A DNA stretch of 64,000 nt from Akkermansiaceae bacterium (GTDB lineage: Bacteria; Verrucomicrobiota; Verrucomicrobiia; Verrucomicrobiales; DEV007), in NCBI GenBank assembly GCA_024233005.1, contig JACKQE010000002.1, positions 558,001 through 622,000 on the forward strand, given 5' to 3'. How positions within the stretch are numbered: the stretch's first letter is position 1; every line of letters starts with the position of its first letter. Shown one piece after another: positions 25,166-34,233 of the stretch. Position numbers and translations under genes: made by a program. Under the pieces are notes generated by a model that had not been told where the DNA came from, did not search any database, and saw only the letters and a program-made list of their open reading frames with translations.

Positions 25166-26626
25166 ATGAAGCTCCATTTCCACCGCCAATGGCGGGGCCT
25201 TTTCCTTGCTGTTCTGTTGGTGGCAGGTTCTGTGCGGTCTGAAGAAGCCGAGTGGCGGGTTTGGACCAGCACGTTGGGAACTTCCACCAAGGCGGTCCTG
25301 ATCGGCGCCGCCGCGGACTTTGTCATGCTCCGACTGGAAAATGGCCGGGAGGTGCGGGTCGATTTGCAGCAACTGAGTGAAACGGACCGCTCCTACGTGG
25401 AAGCAATGCGGGTTTTGCTGAGCCGGAGTCCGGCCCCTGCACCGGCTGCGTCGGCATCCCCCATGAATCCGTGGCCGGAGCAGGTTGGGGCTTCCCGGCC
25501 GATTCTTCTGGCGGGGGCCGGAAGGGAGTATGAGACGCCCCATTTCATCTTCCGCACCGACGAGACCGTGGACGGGACCTTCGTGAGGCGGGCGGCAGCG
25601 ATTTTTGAAGACACCCTTGGCTTGGTGGATGCCGTGCCACTGGACCTGCGTCCCTCGCCGCCTGAAGGCATGGATCGGTTTGTGATCGACTTCACCAGCC
25701 GGAAACAATTTGATGCCGCGGTATCCAAGGAATATCGCCTCATTCCGGGGCAGAAAGTCTTTGGGGTGTATCTCACCATGCAGCGTCGCGTCCTGGTTCC
25801 CTACGATGCGATCTGGGATGAGGTGAAGCGATCCGGTGGCGGATCCGGTGCTCTGGTGCATGAAGTTGCCCACCAAGCGATGCATGAATGGCTCCCTTTT
25901 CTGCCGGTGTGGTTGACGGAAGGTTTGGCGGAGTGCTTTGCGGTGGTTCCGCTGAATCCGGATGGCTTTGATCTCAGCAAATCCGAGGAAGGCCTGAAGT
26001 ATGCACTGTCGGAGCGCTACCGGACCCAGGCCCCGGTGATTCAGGCGCCCGGGGTCACCTTGGCACCGGAGAATTTTTCCGCCTGGAAAGACGAGGCCGA
26101 CCGCTATCTCTCCGCCCTGCTGACAACTTACTTCTTCCTGCATCTGGATGGTGTGGAACGGGGGCGGCCTCTGGCGGATTTCCTGAGCACCATCCGGAAG
26201 TCAAAAGATGACACCCGGCAGTTTATTGCTGACTACAACCAAGCCGTGGCGGAGTTTGAAAAGAAACGACTGGCCCACAATGCCGCTGTCGAGCAGTATA
26301 ATCGGGAGGTCGATGCCTACAATGCGAAGGCGGGGGCGGCTACCCCGGGAGGGGCGGTCACGATCCGGGGTGTGGGGAGTGCGGGCAAGATTGTGGTGGG
26401 AGGCGGAACGTTGCCTCCGACACCCGTGCCAGCTTTGGAAGTGCCGGAAATCATCCGGCGCAACCAGGGCCGGAACACCACGTTGGACATCGTGGCCCTG
26501 GCCAATGAGGCGGCCCGCCCCAACCTGATCCGGGGACGCAGCTTCGCCCAATTGGAATCAGAGATGAAGGCGGCCTATGCCCGCATCGGCATCACAGTGA
26601 CCTTTGCCCCGCAAGGCAGTCCCTGA
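25166..26626 (+). CDS. SHD1 domain protein with HExxH metallopeptidase-like domain
   Basis: A 486-residue exported protein starting at MKLHFHRQW; the frame is open to 25103 but that part overlaps the sulfatase. After a signal peptide (ending near GSVRS), residues 28-82 resemble the SHD1 (SLA1 homology 1) domain common in Planctomycetes and Verrucomicrobia: RVWTSTLGTSTKAVL, LRLENGREVRVDLQQLSETD. Residues about 120-400 include LVHEVAHQAMHEWLP (His232, Glu233, His236) and WLTEGLAECFA (Glu252), the gluzincin zinc-site pattern, as in DUF1570-type peptidases. A Tyr/Asn/Ala-rich coiled stretch follows. It probably acts in the periplasm. Substrate is unknown. Confidence 0.78.
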   Translation: MKLHFHRQWRGLFLAVLLVAGSVRSEEAEWRVWTSTLGTSTKAVLIGAAADFVMLRLENGREVRVDLQQLSETDRSYVEAMRVLLSRSPAPAPAASASPMNPWPEQVGASRPILLAGAGREYETPHFIFRTDETVDGTFVRRAAAIFEDTLGLVDAVPLDLRPSPPEGMDRFVIDFTSRKQFDAAVSKEYRLIPGQKVFGVYLTMQRRVLVPYDAIWDEVKRSGGGSGALVHEVAHQAMHEWLPFLPVWLTEGLAECFAVVPLNPDGFDLSKSEEGLKYALSERYRTQAPVIQAPGVTLAPENFSAWKDEADRYLSALLTTYFFLHLDGVERGRPLADFLSTIRKSKDDTRQFIADYNQAVAEFEKKRLAHNAAVEQYNREVDAYNAKAGAATPGGAVTIRGVGSAGKIVVGGGTLPPTPVPALEVPEIIRRNQGRNTTLDIVALANEAARPNLIRGRSFAQLESEMKAAYARIGITVTFAPQGSP

Positions 26627-26651
26627 AAGCTCAGGGGCGTCGGCTTCCCTT

Positions 26652-27497
26652 CTAGTCCTGCAGGGGCTCCAGTCGGAGGATCGCAAACACCGGACGGTGG
26701 TCCGATGCGAGAGCTTCAGGAATGACCTTGGTCTCCAGCACTTGGAAAGCGGGTTCGGGTCGGTGGAAAATGTAATCGATCCGGGAAGTGGGCTGGGTCG
26801 ACGGGATGCTGGGAGCAGGTGGATTTTCCAGAGTAGTGTTCCACTGTTTCAGGAGAATCCGGATTGGCTCCGACTCTGGAGTGGCATTGATATCCCCTGC
26901 GAGAATGGTCCGCATCTCATTGGCGGGGGCGCCGAACAACCGGTTGATCGCTTCCGCTTCGGCTTCCCGATCTTCCGGAACATTGTGCTGAAAGTGGGTG
27001 CTGATGAATCGGAGCGGTTTCCCATCCGAGGCGGTGACGGTCACTGCGATGGCACCGCGCGGATACGTGGTCCGTTCGGGGGTTGCCTCGGTGTAGGGAA
27101 GCGGGTGGATCTCGACATCAAGGATCGGCAGGCGGGTCAGGACAGCATTGCCAAAAAGTCCCCCTTCATAATGCTGGGTCGGTCCAAACCGGGCCGCCAA
27201 TCCGGTCAGAGTGGCGAGGCGCCTTACCTGGTGGACCTGTCCCGACCTCCTGACCCCGACATCAACTTCCTGCAGAGCGACAAGATCGGGTTGAGTGGCG
27301 GCGATGACTTTCGCCAATCGTTCGATGTCATACGTGCCGTCGGTGCCTTGGCCGTAGTGGATGTTGTAACACAAGACCCGAACTTGGGGCGAGGCTTCCT
27401 GCGCCCCCTTCAGCAGCGTCGTCAGCAGGACAAGGAGGCCCGCAGTCAGAGCGGACTGTGTCGGGAGCCACTGGCGGCAGGAGAGGAGAGAAGACAT
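26652..27497 (-). CDS. Endonuclease/exonuclease/phosphatase family protein, secreted
   Basis: A 281-residue EEP-superfamily hydrolase with an N-terminal hydrophobic export signal (ALTAGLLVLLTTLL). Catalytic motifs are present in order: CYNIHYGQG, DLVALQEVDVG (metal-binding Glu), ISTHFQHN, ILAGDINATPES (catalytic Asp/Asn), SRIDYIF and ASDHRPVFA (catalytic His). The family covers DNases, sphingomyelinases and inositol phosphatases, so the substrate cannot be read from the sequence. It lies 55 bp downstream of the Rieske gene on the same strand and ends convergently with the SHD1 gene. Confidence 0.88.
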   Translation of the reverse strand: MSSLLSCRQWLPTQSALTAGLLVLLTTLLKGAQEASPQVRVLCYNIHYGQGTDGTYDIERLAKVIAATQPDLVALQEVDVGVRRSGQVHQVRRLATLTGLAARFGPTQHYEGGLFGNAVLTRLPILDVEIHPLPYTEATPERTTYPRGAIAVTVTASDGKPLRFISTHFQHNVPEDREAEAEAINRLFGAPANEMRTILAGDINATPESEPIRILLKQWNTTLENPPAPSIPSTQPTSRIDYIFHRPEPAFQVLETKVIPEALASDHRPVFAILRLEPLQD

Positions 27498-27552
27498 GCC
27501 CCGTTTTAGGGGATGTCAGAATCCTGCACAAGCGGCGCAAATGCGGTCGGGT

Positions 27553-27909
27553 TCAGTCCCCAGGTTCGGTCGCGGGCCTCTCTGGAACACAGACTTCGAT
27601 GATCCCGTCCACTTCGCGGACCGGGTAGGTGTTGACTCCCTGGTATACGGGAAGCGATCGGGGCTCTCCGGTCGCGAGGTCAAACTCGCCATAGTGCCAG
27701 GGGCAGGCCACACAGCCATCCCGGAGAGATCCGAACGCAAGCGAAGCGGCGCCGTGGGTGCATCCGTCGTCCAGCGCATAGAGCCGGCCTTCGTGGCGGA
27801 AGACCGCGATGCGGCGACCTGCGATCGTAAAGGCTTTCCCGATGCCTTCCCGCACGGATCCGGCTGGTCCGGCGGGAAGGAAGGGGGGAGACGGGGCATC
27901 ACCAGTCAT
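27553..27909 (-). CDS. Rieske [2Fe-2S] ferredoxin-type protein
   Basis: A 118-residue Rieske protein. The two cluster loops are DGCTHGAASL (C-x-H) and CVACPWHYGEFD (C-x2-W-H), which give the two Cys and two His ligands of a Rieske centre, and the downstream LATGEPRSLPVY strand matches small NirD/biphenyl-dioxygenase ferredoxins. It is likely a soluble cytoplasmic electron carrier. It starts 12 bp after the CzcA stop, so it may be co-transcribed with the efflux genes, but no partner oxygenase or reductase is in the window. Confidence 0.88.
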   Translation of the reverse strand: MTGDAPSPPFLPAGPAGSVREGIGKAFTIAGRRIAVFRHEGRLYALDDGCTHGAASLAFGSLRDGCVACPWHYGEFDLATGEPRSLPVYQGVNTYPVREVDGIIEVCVPERPATEPGD

Positions 27910-27921
27910 ACTGGGACACCT

Positions 27922-30900
27922 CTAACACGTGCCGGAAACTGTCGCAATCCGGGCTTTCTCGCCTTCGACAGCAGATTTTTTCAAGGCCTGCCCACGTGCC
28001 TCGACCATGCGATAGAGGACGGGAAGGAGCACCAAAGTCAGGAAGGTGGAACTGAGAATACCACCGATGACCACGGTCGCGAGAGGGCGCTGGACTTCGG
28101 CCCCGGCTCCGGTTCCGATGGCCATCGGAATAAATCCCAGACTCGCCACCAGCGCGGTCATCAGGACCGGACGGAGCCGGGTGACCGCCCCTTCACGGAC
28201 CGCGTCGACCACTGAGAACCCTTCGTTTCTCAGTTGGTTGAAGTAACTGATCAGCATGACGCCGTTGAGCACGGCCACCCCGCAGAGGGCGATGAATCCC
28301 ACCGCCGCGCTGATGCTGAATGGCATCTCCCGCAGCCAGAGGGCGGCCACTCCACCGGTCATGGCGAGAGGGATGCCCGTGTAGACCACGAGGGACTGCT
28401 TCACGCTTTGGAAAAGAGTCAGAATCAGCACGAAGATGACCACCAGCGCGACGGGAACGATGATGGTCAGCCGCTGCCGGGCCTCTTGGAGATGCTCGAA
28501 TTGACCTCCGAAATCCACCGAGATCGACTCCGGCAAAGTCTTCATTTCCAGAAGCCGGGCCTTTGCTCCGGCGACAAAACGTTCCGCGTCCGTGCCGGGA
28601 AGCAGGTCGACATTGATGGCGATCCGGCGGCGCGCGTTTTCGCGGCCGATGACATCGACCTGGGCCGTGGTTTCCAGTTTCGCGACTTTGCCCAGCGTGA
28701 TCAAGGCACCGTCGCGGGTGCGCACCGGGAGATTCAGAATCACCTTCTCATCGCGGCGGAGTTCCTCGGGTAGGCGGACCACGATGTCCCGTCGACGGTC
28801 GTGTTCCAGCAGAATGCCGCATTCATATCCGGCGAGGGTGGAGTGAATCGTCGCGTTGGCTTCTTCCGCATCGACATTGAGCCGGGCCATGGCCCCATGA
28901 TCAAGACGAATTTCGAGGACGGGGACGCGGCCTTCCGATTCGAAGGCCACTTCATTGGCTCCGGACTGGTTTTCCAGGGCGGTTTTGACTTCCTCGGCGG
29001 CCCGCTCCATTTCGTCAAAATTTTCTCCGAAGATTTTCACGCTGAGATCAGCCCGACTCCCTTCCAGCATCTCGTTGAACCGCATTTGGATCGGCTGGGC
29101 AAAGTCGAAGCTCTGTCCCCCGACCTTTTGATCGAGCGTTTCCCGGACGATCTCCTCCAGCCGGTCACGGGAGACAGGCTTGCCGTTCTCCTGCCGCCAT
29201 TCTTTGGGATCTTTGTAGAAGATGTAGAGATCATATTCCCCCGGGGCCATGGGATCGGTGGCGACCTCGCTGGTGCCGATGCGGGCGAAGGTCCGCGTCA
29301 CTTCCGGAAAGTCCGCGAGCAGCACTTTCTGGGTGGCCAGACACCGGTTCAAGGAGGTCGTCAGATTGGTCGAGGCCGGTTGGTAAACCATGGCGGTCCA
29401 GGAGCCCTCGTTCAGGGTGGGAACAAACTCCTGTGGTAGCTTCCGGGCTCCCCAGACGGAGGCGGCACAGACGATGAGGGCCCCGGCGATGACCCCGTAA
29501 CGGGTTGACCAGGCAAGGCCGAGAAGGCGACGGTAGAGCGCCTTGACCCCGTTCATGAGGAAGTTTTCCTTTTCCGAAACATTCCCGAAGAGGAGCAGCG
29601 AACAAAGGGTGGGCATCAGGGTCAGCGCCAGCACCAAAGCGCCTCCGAGGGCCAGCATCACCGTGATGGCCATGGGATGAAACATTTTTCCCTCCACCCC
29701 TGAAAGAGCGAGGATCGGAAGATAAACGATCGCGATGATGAGGACGCCGAAGAACATGGGGCTGGCCACCTGTTGAGCGGCATCGCGGACCGCGTCGGTG
29801 CGTTCCCGGAGGTTTAAAGGGCGTCCCAGTTCGGCCTGCCGGTGGCCGAGGACGCGGACGATGTTTTCCACCATGACCACCGCGCCATCAATGATGAGCC
29901 CAAAATCGACGGCCCCGAGGCTCATCAGATTGCCGGAAACACCGAACCGCGCCATGCCGAGGATGGCGAAGACAAAGGCGAGCGGAATCGCCAGGGCCAC
30001 GATGATGGCGGCGCGCCAGTTGCCCAGCAACAGCAGGAGCACCACGATGACCAGAATCGCCCCTTCGGAAAGGTTTTTTTCAACGGTCGCAATGGTCCGG
30101 TCAACCACCGCGGAGCGGGTGTATTGAATCCGTGTTTCCATGTTGGGCGGCAGTTTCTCCTGAAGTTGCTTCACTTTTTCCTCAACCCGAAGCGCGATGG
30201 TGCGGCTGTTTTCGCCAACCAGCATCATCACGGTTCCCAGCACGGCTTCCTCGCCGTCCTCTGTCGCCGCTCCCGTGCGGGTGGCGGATCCGATCACGAC
30301 CTCGGCGAGATCTCCGACTTTGAGGGGCTCTACGCCTGCGGCGAATTTGACGGGAAGTTGGGAGATCGCCTCCTTGTTTTCCACCCGTCCCACCCCGCGA
30401 AGGAGAATTCGTTCTTCCCCTCGTTCGATGATGCCGCCGCCGGTGTTGTCGAGATTGTGGGCCACGGCTTCGGCCAGTTCATCAAAGGTCAGTCCGGCGT
30501 TCATCAGCGCGTCCGGGCGCGGTTCGATCACGATCTGTCGGTCATAACCACCGGAGCTGTTAATCTCCGCCACACCGGGAATGGAGAGCATGAATGGTTT
30601 GACCACGTAGTCATGGACATCCCTCAGTTCCATCAACTGCTCCTTGCGGGGCCGTTTCCGTTGCGGAGTGCCGGCTTTGTAATCCAGCGTGTAATAGAGG
30701 ATCTCCCCGAGGCCTGTGCTGACGGGCGACATTTCCGGATGGACTCCGTCGGGCAATTCGGCATTGGCGAGTCTTTCACTGACCAGTTGTCGAGCTCGGT
30801 AGACATCGGTGCCGTCATGGAAGACCAGCGTGATCTGGGAAAGACCGGACTTCGTGATGGAACGGAACTCCTCGACTCCCTGGATCCCCCTTAGTTGTTG

Positions 30901-31110
30901 TTCGAGAGGGAAGGTGATCAGTTTTTCGATTTCTTCCGGCGCCAGGGCATTGACGCTGGTGTTCACCTGCACTTGCGTGTTGGTGATGTCCGGAACCGCG
31001 TCAATGGGAAGGTGGAGGGCGGACCAGATACCCGCCGCGAGCAGCAGCAGGGCCCCCATGATGACGAGGAGACGCTGTCGGAGGGAAAACTCGATGAGTG
31101 CGGTAAGCAT
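27922..31110 (-). CDS. CzcA-family heavy-metal efflux RND pump
   Basis: A 1062-residue inner-membrane RND transporter. The N-terminal helix (LRQRLLVIMGALLLLAAGIW), PIDAVPDITNTQVQV, two large periplasmic loops and twelve predicted helices match the family length. The charged motif VDFGLIIDGAVVMVEN in helix 4 is the D-F-G-x3-D-G-A pattern of pumps for divalent cations (Co, Zn, Cd, Ni) rather than the CusA type for Cu or Ag. It should form a tripartite pump with the TolC-type protein encoded 26 bp upstream. A membrane-fusion protein (CzcB) is missing from this operon. Confidence 0.94.
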   Translation of the reverse strand: MLTALIEFSLRQRLLVIMGALLLLAAGIWSALHLPIDAVPDITNTQVQVNTSVNALAPEEIEKLITFPLEQQLRGIQGVEEFRSITKSGLSQITLVFHDGTDVYRARQLVSERLANAELPDGVHPEMSPVSTGLGEILYYTLDYKAGTPQRKRPRKEQLMELRDVHDYVVKPFMLSIPGVAEINSSGGYDRQIVIEPRPDALMNAGLTFDELAEAVAHNLDNTGGGIIERGEERILLRGVGRVENKEAISQLPVKFAAGVEPLKVGDLAEVVIGSATRTGAATEDGEEAVLGTVMMLVGENSRTIALRVEEKVKQLQEKLPPNMETRIQYTRSAVVDRTIATVEKNLSEGAILVIVVLLLLLGNWRAAIIVALAIPLAFVFAILGMARFGVSGNLMSLGAVDFGLIIDGAVVMVENIVRVLGHRQAELGRPLNLRERTDAVRDAAQQVASPMFFGVLIIAIVYLPILALSGVEGKMFHPMAITVMLALGGALVLALTLMPTLCSLLLFGNVSEKENFLMNGVKALYRRLLGLAWSTRYGVIAGALIVCAASVWGARKLPQEFVPTLNEGSWTAMVYQPASTNLTTSLNRCLATQKVLLADFPEVTRTFARIGTSEVATDPMAPGEYDLYIFYKDPKEWRQENGKPVSRDRLEEIVRETLDQKVGGQSFDFAQPIQMRFNEMLEGSRADLSVKIFGENFDEMERAAEEVKTALENQSGANEVAFESEGRVPVLEIRLDHGAMARLNVDAEEANATIHSTLAGYECGILLEHDRRRDIVVRLPEELRRDEKVILNLPVRTRDGALITLGKVAKLETTAQVDVIGRENARRRIAINVDLLPGTDAERFVAGAKARLLEMKTLPESISVDFGGQFEHLQEARQRLTIIVPVALVVIFVLILTLFQSVKQSLVVYTGIPLAMTGGVAALWLREMPFSISAAVGFIALCGVAVLNGVMLISYFNQLRNEGFSVVDAVREGAVTRLRPVLMTALVASLGFIPMAIGTGAGAEVQRPLATVVIGGILSSTFLTLVLLPVLYRMVEARGQALKKSAVEGEKARIATVSGTC

Positions 31111-31136
31111 GGTGAAAAGTGGTCAATGGTTCAGGC

Positions 31137-32402
31137 TTACTTCAAGGAGGAACCCGTGAGGCGTTCCAGCTCCATGCGGTGCTTCCACGCCTGGCGACGG
31201 GCATCGGTCAGAGCCTGCATGGCGTCGACATACTGCCGTTGCATTTCGATATAGATGGAGGAGGGAACCGCTCCGAGGCGGAAATGGCGATCGGCTTCCG
31301 CCGCCGCCTCCGCGAAAGCCTGCTCGGTGCCGTCGTTCCACTGTTCCAGGGAAGCTTTCTCAGTGGCATAGCTGGCGCGGGCAACGGCGAGGTCGCGCTC
31401 CAGGTCACGGAGGGTTGCCTGGACCACGGCTTCGGCCTGCTTCTGGCGGGCCTCCGCAATGGCCACACTGGTGCGGTGGCGCTTCCAGAGGGGAAGCGGC
31501 AGACTCAGGGCGATGCCGCCTTCCACTTCACGGGTTCCGGCATTCTCGCCGCCGACATAGGGTCCCACCGTGATCTCGCTCCATTTTTCGGTGTGGGCCA
31601 GATCGACTTCCAGTCCTTGCTTGCGGAGTTCGGCCTGCCGTTGACGGACCATGAAGTTGGTTTCCAGCGACTGGGTCTTGAGTTTCTCCATCGAAGGCAC
31701 GGCAGGAAAATGCGTGGTGGTATCCTCCAGATCGAGCGGGGCATCCGGGGCCCGGTTGCAGAGCATGTTCAGGGCGGTCCGGACCGTGATGGTTTCCTTG
31801 GCCGCTTCGCTGACCCGACGGTCTGCCACGAGCACACTGGCTTCCATGATGCGCTGCTCCAACCGGGCGCTGACGGCGCCACTGTCGCGTTGCACCAGCA
31901 CTTCCAGCATTGCGCGGAGACGGTCCCGCACTTCCGCGGCGGCGGCTTCCTGGCGTTTCAGAAGCAGCAAGTCTCCCGCCCGGGAGCGTACCTCATTGGA
32001 CAATTCGGCCCGGGCCTGATCGAGTCCGAGACCAGCGAGTTCGATGTCGCGGTCGGCAAGCGCTTTGCGCAGGGCGAGGCGGTTTGAGAATTCAAAGGTT
32101 TGCGATATCTGGGCTCGCCAGACCGCGCCATCCCCCTCGTGTCGGATGTTTTTGGCACCTCCGGAAAGCTCCAAGGATGGCTCAGCCGGGGTCAGGGCCG
32201 CCGATTTGCCTGCCTTGGCGGCCTCAATTTCCGCCTCATAAAAGCGGATTTCGGGATTTTCTCCGACGGCTTTGGTGACCAGAGTCTCGACGGTCTCGGC
32301 GCGAATGGGTGAGGAGGCAAAGCTGGCTGAAAGCAGTGCCAATAAAACCGGCAGGCAGGACATCAGCCTGGGTACAAGAAAGAGACGGGTGTTGGTGATC
32401 AT
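31137..32402 (-). CDS. TolC-family outer-membrane efflux protein (CzcC-like)
   Basis: A 421-residue outer-membrane factor with a signal peptide (ending near SSPIRA). Two repeats of the TolC fold are visible as long helices (EIRFYEAEIEAAKAGKSAAL; DLAHTEKWSEITVGPYVGGE; ARQKQAEAVVQATLRDLERD), with PYVGGENAGTREVEGGIALS as the strand segment. It should be the outer-membrane channel of the CzcA pump just downstream. It is the first gene of the operon; the terminator of the preceding operon lies about 100 bp upstream, so the promoter is in 32403-32500. Confidence 0.9.
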   Translation of the reverse strand: MITNTRLFLVPRLMSCLPVLLALLSASFASSPIRAETVETLVTKAVGENPEIRFYEAEIEAAKAGKSAALTPAEPSLELSGGAKNIRHEGDGAVWRAQISQTFEFSNRLALRKALADRDIELAGLGLDQARAELSNEVRSRAGDLLLLKRQEAAAAEVRDRLRAMLEVLVQRDSGAVSARLEQRIMEASVLVADRRVSEAAKETITVRTALNMLCNRAPDAPLDLEDTTTHFPAVPSMEKLKTQSLETNFMVRQRQAELRKQGLEVDLAHTEKWSEITVGPYVGGENAGTREVEGGIALSLPLPLWKRHRTSVAIAEARQKQAEAVVQATLRDLERDLAVARASYATEKASLEQWNDGTEQAFAEAAAEADRHFRLGAVPSSIYIEMQRQYVDAMQALTDARRQAWKHRMELERLTGSSLK

Positions 32403-32494
32403 GCAATGAACTGGATAGAGAGAGTTTGTGGGAGTCGTGAATCGCCCGGCCGGAAACCGGTGGGGACGGCCTGCCGCAGGCCGGCAGGAGGGAA

Positions 32495-32542
32495 CAAAAA
32501 ACGCGTCACTCAGTCGGAGAACGCCGACTACAAGGGACGCGT
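32495..32542 (-). terminator. Strong two-part terminator hairpin ending the pilus-assembly operon
   Basis: ACGCGTC (32501-32507) pairs with GACGCGT (32536-32542), and inside it AGTCGG (32512-32517) pairs with CCGACT (32524-32529) around a six-base loop. On the minus strand a run of T (complement of 32495-32500) follows at once. It lies 18 bp after the stop of the small lipoprotein gene (32560) and so closes the operon running from 38972. The nested stem looks like the type of intergenic hairpin that is repeated in many genomes. Confidence 0.75.
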
Positions 32543-32559
32543 GGGAGAAGCGGAAGGTA

Positions 32560-32967
32560 TCAGATCACGAAAACCCCAAGGGAAGCCTGACGTCGTGGAG
32601 ACGACGTTGCCTCAAGGCACTGCTTAACGGCCAAGCCTGTGGGGGACCCCCGGCAGGCGATGGATTCGGATACCAAGCCGTAGCCTTGCTGGTAACCGGA
32701 GTGCAGAGTGGCGAAGAAGGCATCCACCAAGATCACCTCGGGAGCCTTCGGAAATGAGGTCATCACCTCGGCCGAACGATTCTCATTCTCATCGCAGGTG
32801 CAATGGGCCGACCAAACGAAGGTGTCGGTGAAGCTGGCACCAGGCAGCGGATCGTGCTTGAGTTCCTCAATGCCGAAAATCCGACGGTATTGGCATGAAC
32901 ACACCGGGAGAATCAGCGTTACCGCTGTCCAGACACAAAGCATTGCTTTTGCGGCCCGTCCAATCAT
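32560..32967 (-). CDS. Small hypothetical protein, possible lipoprotein
   Basis: A 135-residue protein. Starting at MIGRAAKAMLCVW, it has a hydrophobic N-terminal helix ending in LPVCSCQ, so a lipoprotein or secreted protein is possible; an alternative start is 33018. The rest (SFTDTFVWSAHCTCDENENR, SFPKAPEVILVDAFFATLHS) is not a family I recognise, and the last 30 residues look low in conservation value. The gene follows the DUF1802 gene on the same strand and ends 18 bp before a strong terminator, which supports it being real. No function can be given. Confidence 0.5.
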   Translation of the reverse strand: MIGRAAKAMLCVWTAVTLILPVCSCQYRRIFGIEELKHDPLPGASFTDTFVWSAHCTCDENENRSAEVMTSFPKAPEVILVDAFFATLHSGYQQGYGLVSESIACRGSPTGLAVKQCLEATSSPRRQASLGVFVI

Positions 32968-33057
32968 CGAAGCAAAACCTAGGGACAATTGATCCACTGT
33001 CCATCTAATTTTTGTCACTTCCCATGGCGTGGTGGCGCCAGAATCCGTATCAGGCCT

Positions 33058-33615
33058 TCAGGGCCTCCCGATGATCTCCGATATGCGGGAGACTTGGTCA
33101 GCAAAAGAAGCCTCATCCAGAACTGGGACTGCTTTCTGAAGAATGTCATGGTCGGGTTCGGGAAGGCCGATCCAAGAGCGGCAACCCCCGAAGCCGGCCT
33201 GATGCGGCACCGTCCAGGGTTCCACGAGCTTCCGAACCCGGACGACCGCCAAACTGATTCCGGGTTCTTCGCCCCATTCGAATCGTTCGCGGATGGCGTC
33301 ATCCGTCCAGATGTGAAACGGTGAAAGACGCTGGACCTCCTCCCAGCGGGTCAACCTTGCAGTCCACTCCGTGGTGGCGTGCAGACGGAAAGGAACCGGC
33401 GCCTCTGCGGCTGGAGCAGGCGGGAGCTGCGGGGTACCCTTGACTTGCCGCACCTGTTCATGGAAGTGGGTGGGGAAGAGGAGGAACGCGTCGTGGAGCC
33501 ACTGGAAGCCAAGTTTTCCCTCGGAAATCCCTCCTTTGCGGAGAATCAAGGTTTGCTCCCCCGCTTCCAAAGCATCGCAAACAACCTGCCATTCTTTGAA
33601 GGCAAACAATTTCAT
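33058..33615 (-). CDS. DUF1802 family protein
   Basis: A 185-residue cytoplasmic protein matching DUF1802: FKEWQVVCDALEAGEQTLIL, RKGGISEGKLGFQWLHDAF and LLFPTHFHEQ near the N-terminus are the family hallmark. The biochemical role of DUF1802 is unknown. It follows the pseudopilin gene by 27 bp on the same strand and so is probably co-transcribed with the secretion genes, though no functional link is known. Confidence 0.85.
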   Translation of the reverse strand: MKLFAFKEWQVVCDALEAGEQTLILRKGGISEGKLGFQWLHDAFLLFPTHFHEQVRQVKGTPQLPPAPAAEAPVPFRLHATTEWTARLTRWEEVQRLSPFHIWTDDAIRERFEWGEEPGISLAVVRVRKLVEPWTVPHQAGFGGCRSWIGLPEPDHDILQKAVPVLDEASFADQVSRISEIIGRP

Positions 33616-33642
33616 GCGCTGGTCAGGCGTTGATCGCCCGGA

Positions 33643-34218
33643 TCAATTGGACTGCCAGTTGGTGATCCACTTGGATTGGTCATCCGGTGAATCCATCACC
33701 GACCATATGTCAAAGGTCGGGTTGAACGTCAGCTTCTTTTTGGCCGCCGGCTTTTCGCAGAGATAACGAATCTGGGAGCCGCTTGGATCGATCAGCACAT
33801 AGTCTGATCCTGATTTCGCCGAGCGCGGGTTTTTGGAACTTTGGCTAGTCGCGTAGTCGATCCGGGCGACATACACCGTGGTCTCCGGATCCACTTTGCC
33901 ATCCAGATTCTCATCACCGGAAAGCTCCTTGTAGAGAATCGAGGAACCCTTGATCCCGTCTCCATCCCGGTCTGTCGAGGGACTGCCATCCGCCGGACTC
34001 ATGGGAAAAATGGCATTTTCCTGCTGGTAACGGACCAGCCCGTTGTTGATTTCGGCGATGAACGTCCTGGTTCGGTCCCTCTCGATCTTGGCCTGGATAC
34101 CGGGCAGGGCAGAGATCAGAATCCCGGCGAGGATTCCAATGATGGCGATGACGACGAGCAATTCGATCAGGGTGAATCCTGACCGCCTGAAGGAGGGGGA
34201 GAAGGACGCGGTGTTCAT
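33643..34218 (-). CDS. Type II secretion / type IV pilus pseudopilin (GspG-like)
   Basis: A 191-residue pseudopilin. The prepilin signature RRSGFTLIELLVVIAIIGIL, with Gly-Phe cleavage and Glu at +5, is unmistakable; residues after about 60 form the globular head with a calcium-loop-like acidic segment (STDRDGDGIKGS, DENLDGKVDPET). The Verrucomicrobia often have this GspG-like form. It should be cut by a prepilin peptidase and assembled by the GspE/GspF machinery encoded upstream. No prepilin peptidase gene is in the window. The gene starts 15 bp after the GspF stop. Confidence 0.92.
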   Translation of the reverse strand: MNTASFSPSFRRSGFTLIELLVVIAIIGILAGILISALPGIQAKIERDRTRTFIAEINNGLVRYQQENAIFPMSPADGSPSTDRDGDGIKGSSILYKELSGDENLDGKVDPETTVYVARIDYATSQSSKNPRSAKSGSDYVLIDPSGSQIRYLCEKPAAKKKLTFNPTFDIWSVMDSPDDQSKWITNWQSN

Positions 34219-34233
34219 GGCTTTATGGGGGGG

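Noticed and set aside
23686..25326. 546-residue open frame on the minus strand
   Set aside because: It is antisense to the second sulfatase and has no signal or family pattern.
26621..26636. Terminator between the convergent SHD1 and EEP genes
   Set aside because: CCCTGA and TCAGGG can pair, but the stem is only 6 bp and no T-run follows on either strand.
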